Of a stretch of 64,000 nucleotides of DNA, positions 52,501-61,500 are shown one piece after another. Below the pieces are notes generated by a model. That model made no database searches. It saw nothing but the letters and a program-made list of their open reading frames with translations, and had not been told where the DNA came from. Made by a program: the position numbers and the translations under genes. Source of the stretch: Isoperla grammatica. Lineage: Eukaryota; Arthropoda; Insecta; Plecoptera; Perlodidae. The stretch is taken from contig OX246739.1 in NCBI GenBank assembly GCA_945910005.1, positions 37,334,608 to 37,398,607 on the forward strand, in the 5' to 3' direction. Positions within the stretch are counted from its first letter, which is position 1. Each line of letters opens with the position of its first letter.

Positions 52501-55500
52501 TACACACTCCGTCCTTGAACCACTGTACGGTGGGCAGGGGGTGACCTTGGACCTTGACCTCCAGCTGGAACGACGAGCCCTCCTTGGCGAAGCTGGGCTG
52601 CAGGTGTTTGGTGAACTCGGGAGCTGACATCATTTCTTCGAGCTCCGCTTCTGTGTAACAGAGAAAATACAACAATCAGTCACGTTATGCAAGTAGTCTA
52701 CTCCTTTAAATGTTGGACTATGCACAGATGGAGTGATTGATATTGTCGGACCCCAAGGCAACTCAAGCCACTTGAATCTAGAAAACATGTATATTTAACA
52801 CATTTGCCACTATCTACCAAAAAGAGATCGGATTTCGTGTTCGAAATTGGACAACTCTTGACTTTTTCTTCAGTATCTTTATAAAAAACACGGCATAAAA
52901 ATGTTGCTGTGAAAATGGCACTTCACCAAATATAAGGAAGTAATAAAAGCAAGTGAAAACTAACCAATCAGAAATGCATGCCTCCGTGGTCACACCCCTT
53001 CCCCCCAAATAAGTTGCAGGCTCACTATTGCTCTGGCAAAAGGGAATCTCCAACAATAGTCCATGTTGAGACTGCCTTAGTTTCAAACGAAATAATTAGA
53101 GGAGAGAATGGCTAATGCAGTGGCTGACTAATGTGCGTAATTCTTCTTTGGTCGGCCCAATTCACGGACATCCTGCATAGCCAACGTATGATAGCACATA
53201 CCACCTAGGACGAGGGAGAGTATAAGCTTGAGACTCACCACTGACTGACAGCAGGGCGCTGGTCTCAGCTATTCCCGCCACGTTGCCGGCAGTGCACGTG
53301 AACTTGGCCGAGTCCTCAGTGAACGTCTCCTCGATGGTCAGAGAGCAACGACCATCCACATAGGTTGTCGCGTAGTCGGGGTTGTTCTGTATCGATATCC
53401 CGTCCTTATACCAGATTATGTCCGGCGTCGGGACACCCGTCACACTGTAGGAGAAACAACGCGGTTAGGAAGTCAGACTAGAGGTTTCATCAAGTCGGGG
53501 TTTCCTGATTCCAATACAGAAGGTAAAGTCGTCTTACAATAACTTCGGTTATGCGTTCGTCATCAATCAATGACGTGTTTACGGTCTCGCCCAACCCGAT
53601 ACGAGCAGGTACTACGGCCGCTGGTTGGCTGCCGCTCACCCACCCGCGACGGAAGCATTACCGAAGATGTTGTACGATGACTGTATATTGGGGTTGATTC
53701 AAGTTGTATGTTTTGAGTGAAATGTTCAGTATGGGACTAACTTGTTTTTTCCATGGCAACCACCAATCGGAAGCGTTGTTTCCATAGAGGAAACAAGTTA
53801 GCACCCATGTTAGCTCCAGGTAACGAACAACACTGGTTGACTCACCAACACTCGAAGGTGAATCTTTCGCCCTCCTGGATGTCCGAATCGTACAGAGGGA
53901 TCACAAACATCGGAGGAACGAACTTGGGCAGGACTTCAACGGGCTCGGGAACTTCTTCCATGGGCGGCGGGGAGGTGCTTGTTTGCATCTCTGCGTGCGC
54001 CGGGGGTAGGGCCTCCACTCCAACATCCACCTGGAGGCATTAGTCCCACGTTATTGTCAAAGCGGCATTGCTTACACAAGTTACAGACGTAAGATATCTT
54101 AGGAAACGATTAATAGGCAGATGAAAAATTCATTAATTTCATCTAAATTGTATGGTCTCATTGGAGATCTATTAACTGTTTTATAGTGGCTCCACAGCAA
54201 CCTTAAGTATGCTGTCGTCATCGGTTACTGAGTTATTGCCAAAGTATTGATCGATATTTGAAATTGAGACTCAGCAGTTGCGACCACGAATGACTCGTCA
54301 ATGATGAAATGATGCGTATTGTTGTTTCAATTCATTTTTGTCTACTACACTATACTATTGATCGTCTACTTTATACGTTCTTGTGACATATACAAGTACA
54401 CTGATAACATAGTCTCTAGATAATGCATCCACTGACCGTCTTCAGTTGTGGCGGAACAGCGTCGCGGAGTGTCTGGGCCGCCGCCTCGGCCGCCTGCCTT
54501 GCCTCGTCAGCAGCCGACGCGGCAGCTTTAGCAGCGGCCACTTCGGCTCGAGCCTCGGCCAGGGTCGCGTCCTGTTGCACTTGTTCCTGCACACACGACA
54601 CAGTCGCGTCAGACAACCACCTGTTCTTCACTATACTAATGGCCTAATGTTCCTTGGCGCACAGTTGGCACCATAAGCGGTTAGATACCACTGGTATTGT
54701 TCGTGAACCGCAATGGGAAGTCGCAATACTTAACTACCCTAAATTAATGATATATTATTGATATCTTGAGGGCGCTTTAAGATATTGAAAAGGTGATTGA
54801 TACCCGAGTTTTGTATTTGTATCAGCTAAACATCCAATTCAAAATCTTTCAAATTCTGTAATCGCTAGGATCGTTATTCGGGTTCGTAACTCAATAATTT
54901 ATAATTAGTGAATAAAGGGAAAATCTTGCCTTTCTTAATTTAAAAATTCGTTGATTAGCTGATAACAAAACCAAATCCCAGGATTGAATCACTTGTTCAA
55001 TATCTTGAAGATCTTCTTCTTTAATTCTTAATTAAGATATCAAAACAAAACCTTACTTTTAGGAGTAAGCTAAATAATATATCAATGCATGCCTAATGAA
55101 CTTAAACATAAACAAACTACTGAAAGTCTCTTCATCTTTCATCAGAAGGGTAACAATTTTCACTAGGGTGATTGGTGGAACAACAATATCTGTAATGACT
55201 TGACAAGGTCCATCCGACGCAAAATCATGTATAAATAATAAGACTTAGGCCTACCTTCTTTTGTCTGTCGCGCTGTTCTTCAGCAAGCTTCAGATTCCTG
55301 GACAGAATTATAAGCTCCTCGCTGATCACAGTAAACGAGTCCATCATTTCGCGGTTTTCATTCAACACCAAGGTCACCTGTTTAGACCTTTCTTCACCTA
55401 AAAGGGAATATTTAAAACATGCTTTCATTTTAGACAAAAACGTTATCTCCAGACGATATTGAAAGAAAGTGTGTAAACATGCTTTAGAAAGGTGTTAGCA

Positions 55501-58500
55501 GAAGAGCAAACATTTATGGATGGTTGTTAGTATTGGCAGAAGGAGCTGTTTTATAAAGTGATGTAATGGAATTAAAGTGCTTTATGTTGAGATGAAGGGG
55601 GGGGGGGGGGGGGGGGGCTTTAACTTGGAGAGTTTTAGGTAGCCATTCCAGATGGATTTGAAATAAATAAAAATAAACGTTTTGTTTGTGATTTACTACT
55701 CAAAAATGTATTCGAATTTCTTTAGTACATAAAAATGAATAATGTGTGAATCAGATATAATAAAGAAAAAAGAATAAGAAGGAAAGCAAAGCTTAATCCT
55801 GTACAAAGATTGCGGTAATATTTCAAAGAAGAAAATGTTAGAAGTGTATTAGTTGATAGCCCTCTCATTGTGGGTTATTGTAGTGAGTAATTCACAACTT
55901 TCCTTCTAACAAGCATTGTTGGAATACCATTGAAATACCTTTGTAAATGTGATACAAAGATTTAAAGCACTTTTTTGCATTGCAATTATGCAATGACACC
56001 AGAACTTGCAACAATTAATAAAGCTATCCATCTTTTTCATTTCCATAATCCTTTTATCAAACATCTTAATAACACAGCCATTTCAATTTGTCAAACTTAT
56101 CTCAGGAACTTATCTACTTGCTAGAATGCAAAACTATGAAATTAACTACAATGAAGAATCCTCGTTATTAAGGGATGTCTTCCAGTATTTTTGGTCTTAG
56201 TAGCTTAACTCGATGGTTAGGCAAAATGTCTACACTAGGTACTTTCTAAAAACTGTTCAATTGAATAGCTAATTCTTGTGAATGTAACTCTTCTAGTACT
56301 TGTGGGCTCAGTACCGTATAGTTCAATGGCCAAGCGGGATATCTTCTTGATGCGCTCGTCCTGGCGCGCTTCTCCGGGTTTCAGGAATGTCTCGACATCC
56401 TGCAGGAGTTGTGAGGCCTCCTCCGGTCGCTTGACTCCGGTAGACTTGCGGGCGATCATCACCAGCAGCTTACCACCCTCCTTGAACCACTCTTCAGCCT
56501 GTGAGGGGACAAGTGTATGAATGCTTCATTGCACAACACGTGAAGAACACAACAAAACCCAAGTGTCTTTGGCTACCATGTCTAACTTCCAAACGAATGC
56601 TAGTTGATGAGGTGTTCCGGTGCTATATGCTAGACGCCAGTTTACTAACTATGTAGCATATCCTTGGAGACAGACAAAAAAGCATTTCTTCTAAACATTC
56701 TCATGGGCTGTGGTCTAGCTTCAAGAGCTACTATATACTATACCTACGCAAAAAACCACCTAGTTACCAATTCCATGTGTTAACATCCAGTGAATACCTC
56801 GGCAGCTCATACAAGCAACTCACCTCTTCGACTAGAGTGAAATACTGGATGCTGAGGTTGATGAGTCTTCTACTCTCAGTCACTTGTCTCCTGAAAGCCG
56901 ACCACCTGTTGTTGAGCTGTGTCAACTCCCGCTCAATGTGAGGGGACGACACGTGCTCTGACGTCAGCATCGCCTCGGCAGTGCTGACAAACGTCTGGAT
57001 CCGAGACTCCAGAACCTGGGACAACATTCAGATATTATTACCTTCAGGCCAATCAAACCCTTGGACTAAGATACGTCATTCACTAACATGGAGGAATCCC
57101 CAAATCCGAGGTCAACAGTATTCTTGAAAAATCAGCCATATTGGATACCTTTAAATTGATTAATTTCAAGGTTTTGTTACATTCTTAATGTGGTTTTCAG
57201 TTAATTGACTGACATGGCTCAATTTGTAACCACTACACTTGAACTTGATATCACAGAGTCTGAACGACATGGCATGCAGAACAAATGCAAACAAATTAAA
57301 ATGTAGAGAAACAAGGAATTGGTCCAGGAATTGGTCCATGTCCCCCACTGAGGAATAAGTAAATAAAAGAGGATGGTAAATCTTACCTCTATCGTTTTCT
57401 CGAAATAGACAAACGCCGACGACGTGGCTTTCGCACTAGCCAACGATTCTCCATACTGTCCTCTGACGTCAGTCAATTGCTTCCCTAGGTCATTCAAGGT
57501 CGTGTTGATCTGGTGGAGGTCACCGTCGAAGTGACACAACTCCAGGTGTTGTTCTAGCTGAGCTTTGCGCTCCATCCAGGCCGCCTCCCACTCTTCCCGC
57601 CTCAGCTCCAGTTGTCTCCTGAGTCTGTCCTCGTCGTGTGCGGCGCACTTGGCCGGCTCCTGCTCGCGCACGCGCACTATCAGCTGCAGACACTCGCTGT
57701 TGGTGAACTTGAACAGCTCGAGGATGGCTTGGCGAGACGCTTCGTGTTCCTTTACTAAGAGTTCGACCTCGGAGATCGAGTGGGGTAGTAGGGTCAGGCG
57801 GTATTGCGATTCCAAGTTCTCGATAGTCTTTTCCAACTAGAAATGTAATTTGAGATCTGGTTACCACTGACTTTGCACAATGCGAGGTGTCGGTTAAAAT
57901 GCACATGGTATAATCGAAGTATTTTCTGGAATAATTTGCAACCTGAAAATCACTATATAGAATGTTTTTGTGGCTTTCCCATACACAGCAAAAACGTTTT
58001 GGTGGAAGATTGACACATATATTTGTCATCTTTGAGATCTGCACTTTTGTATCATTTCGTATGACAGACTTACCTCAGCTAAGTTTTTGAAGTAGGATAT
58101 TAGCATCTGCACCAATATTTGGTATTCAGTGAAGATGCCATGAAGTTTCGTGTTAAGTTCAATCAGTTTACTCTCAAGGTTATCATGACCGGAAGGATCT
58201 CCTGCAAACAAGACGAGAACAGTCAAAGAAGGAACACACAGGAGGAAAACACGAGGAATGAAGGAAGGAAGGTGCTAGAGATTTCAGATCAACGTCTGCC
58301 AGGAACACAACGAATGGGTCACCTGTATGCAACAATGAGATCAGCATCACAGGTTCCTTTGCTCAATAATTCAAAGTCATCTTATACATGACAGTTTGTA
58401 TGAAAAAGTGAAATTAGTTCTGAAGATTCCTGTAGTTTTTTTAATGTATCCAAAACTTTGATATGGGCAGCTCGATGTGATTTTGTCCACATTGCTTTCT

Positions 58501-61500
58501 TAAATTGCTGTGGAACCATCAATGACATCCACGAAAAGTGAAGCTTATACCCCTCCTGACAGGTTGATATCGTCACTTTTCAATTTCTACATCGAAGTAA
58601 GTCTAAGTGAAGTGGATGTAGTAGTGTGCCTTACCCTTTTGAGCAAGCGACTCAGCGGTTTTCACCCTCAGTTCGATCTCCGCCAAGGCTCTCTTCAGCT
58701 CCGGCAGAGTGAAGTTGAGCTGGTCTTCTAGTTCTCTGACTACGACCTTGGACGGTGACCTTGGGTCTCCAGTAAGCACTGGATAAAGTTGAGCGTCGAG
58801 TTTGGAAACCCAATCAACAGTCTGCAAAACAAAATTAACTCGTTCAAGAGTAATTTCAACAGGTAGTTTGATTTGGCGAAGCTGCGTAAAATGCGCATTA
58901 AATATGCATTCCACTAAATGAAATTTGTAATCACAATTTTCAGGTAATGTTGGATTCAATTTCAGATTAATAAAAGAGTGCCTATCCATTTTCATGTGAG
59001 TCAAGGGTCTCTCGATCAAGGCAGGAACCAGTGGGTGGTCGTACGAGTTTAACGTTTCATTTTTACTCCAACAAGAAAGTTTGTATGAACTGAGCTGTTA
59101 AATTAAATGAATACAACGTGTAATGAGCTTTAAACATGTATTTGTATTTGCTAACTCTGGTTCGGTCAGGGTAAAATAAGTGGACGGTGGCTCATGTATA
59201 TAGTGCGAGTCGACTAACAGAGTAAACGCCATGTATCCCCATTATAAATTGCGTCGTTTAACAAATAAACAAACGAAAACGAAGCTTAAATAGATGGTAT
59301 TCCTAATTCCCAAAAATAAACTGTTACCAACCAGAAGACTCATATTTTAAACATCTCCACTTTATCAAATCATGTCAGATATCGCAAGCACCACTAACTT
59401 GAATCTATAGTACGAGGTTCAGAAATTGTTTATAATTATTTTTCCCCCGCATAGTAGTTTACCAAGTAAGAGCATGTTGTTCAACCAAAATGAACGCATT
59501 TCAAACCACTTCCTTCTGCCATCATTGCTTCAAGCTATATAACAAGGTGATTCCCGACCTGGACATCGAAGAGCATAGAAAGTCGAACGCACACTAACGA
59601 ACCAATCAGAATAAAGCTGCGTTCGGCAGCACATAACCTGATTGGTTTGTTGATATGCGTTCAACGCTCTGAGCTCTTCGATGTCCCGTCAGGATCGACC
59701 AGCATCAAGGACTGCAAATGTTGAAAATTTCGAATGTATTGATGGAAGTCTATACGTCTCTATATCGATGCCCCTCGCCAATCAAGTTTATCGTGTGTCG
59801 ACGAGAACCCCCCCCCCCCCCCTCCCCTCCCCTCCCCTCCAACACTCGCCATTCTGCTCTCCAACGTTGTGCTCCCAAAGAACCTTGAATTGGTCGTCTA
59901 CCACGTCACAACATAGTCGCCCCCTCACCCCCCACAAACAAGTATGGCGTGTGTTAACGGGTACCCCCACAACACTCACCCTTCTGCTCTCCGACACGTT
60001 GCGCTCCCAGAGAACCTTGAACTCCCTCTCGTGGGTGATGGTCGTCTGCCACGTCTCGAACGACGACGTGATCGTCAACTGTCGCCCCCCAAAGTGTTCC
60101 AGTAGCGTCTCGACGCACAGCGCCGCCCGCTTCACATCCAGATAGGGGTCAGACGCCTGGATAAAGAAACGTACATTGGATTGGACATGGGCCAAAAGAT
60201 CAATTTAGAAAAGTCATAAATGTGGGACGTTCACACTAAATAATTAGCGAACAAAATGACGTGAACATCAACATAGACTTGGTTTTGGTTTCCAAGAAGC
60301 TGCAGCCGAGGGGATCCATGAAAGGTGGACGACAGCCAAGTTGCACGTTGAGTCTAGTGAGACCCCCCTACTGATAGCCATTACAGCCAGACGAACATAT
60401 CCAGCCAAGCGGACAGCCTCGTGTCACCGCCCACTAACTCTACAAAACAAACAGGCAGTGCTTTGCTTATATCCGCTCTATATCTAGTGGGCGCTACCCA
60501 TACTCATTTTGGGCCTCGTAGGTATCTTACTACAGTACTTTATGCAGCAAATTATTTACAGTAGGCAACAACATAGCCTATAGGAAACATCCAACTGAGT
60601 GCAAATTTGAATTGAGAGAACAGTTACTTTGGTGACAACTTTCGTCACCGACTTTTGTAATGTTATTTTGTTGATAACCTCTGGCATGTCCTCCGGTAAG
60701 ATTCCCTGTTCAAATTGTTCTAGTCGAGTATTACGTGTAGTCTGTTTGATCTCAATAATAGAACATGCCAATTTGTTGGAAAGCATCGCAAACTGGTAAT
60801 AAGGGCCACCCTACACCGTTGTGCAACTTTATGATAATTTGTGTTTAGCCTTTTCCATAGCAGACCTCAATTTCTCATAAATGTCGCAAAACATAGTATT
60901 GCATCTACTGCATGTCTAATGCCAATAATGCTGGTTTCGAGAAAATTGGATGTGGGCGTTTCAAACCGGAAGTGGAGGTCCATATTTTGTCAGTCAACTA
61001 GAAAACATGTTTATGTTTTATATTTTATCCTTTAGAGGTGCCTTAGTGCTGTACGGACCATTACTCCTGAAACCACAACAGCCACAACAAAGCAGCACTC
61101 ACCTTCACAGCCAGTTCAATGAACGCCTTGCCCTGATTGTCCAGCTGAATGTACATCTGCTGGATGACCAACCACTTCTGCTCGACAGCAGCAATGGCGT
61201 CTTGGTCGTCGCTATTGGCCGTGTTCCGCAGCATCTCCTCTACCTCGTCGAAGGCGTTTGACAACTTCACCGCTAGGGTGTGGAACTTTACGTACTCTGT
61301 GGCCAAATCCACACGAACCTGGAAGCAGACAAGTTGACACATCTTTAGACACGTTTCATGACTAATCTTGACTATGCTATCTTACCTTTTTTCCTTTTCC
61401 CACGTGTTTGCAAGAAAATTACAGATCATAGACATATTAAATCAAACTGAAACTTTAATTGATCATGATCACCAATCGAAGAAACACCCCCACTCAACGT

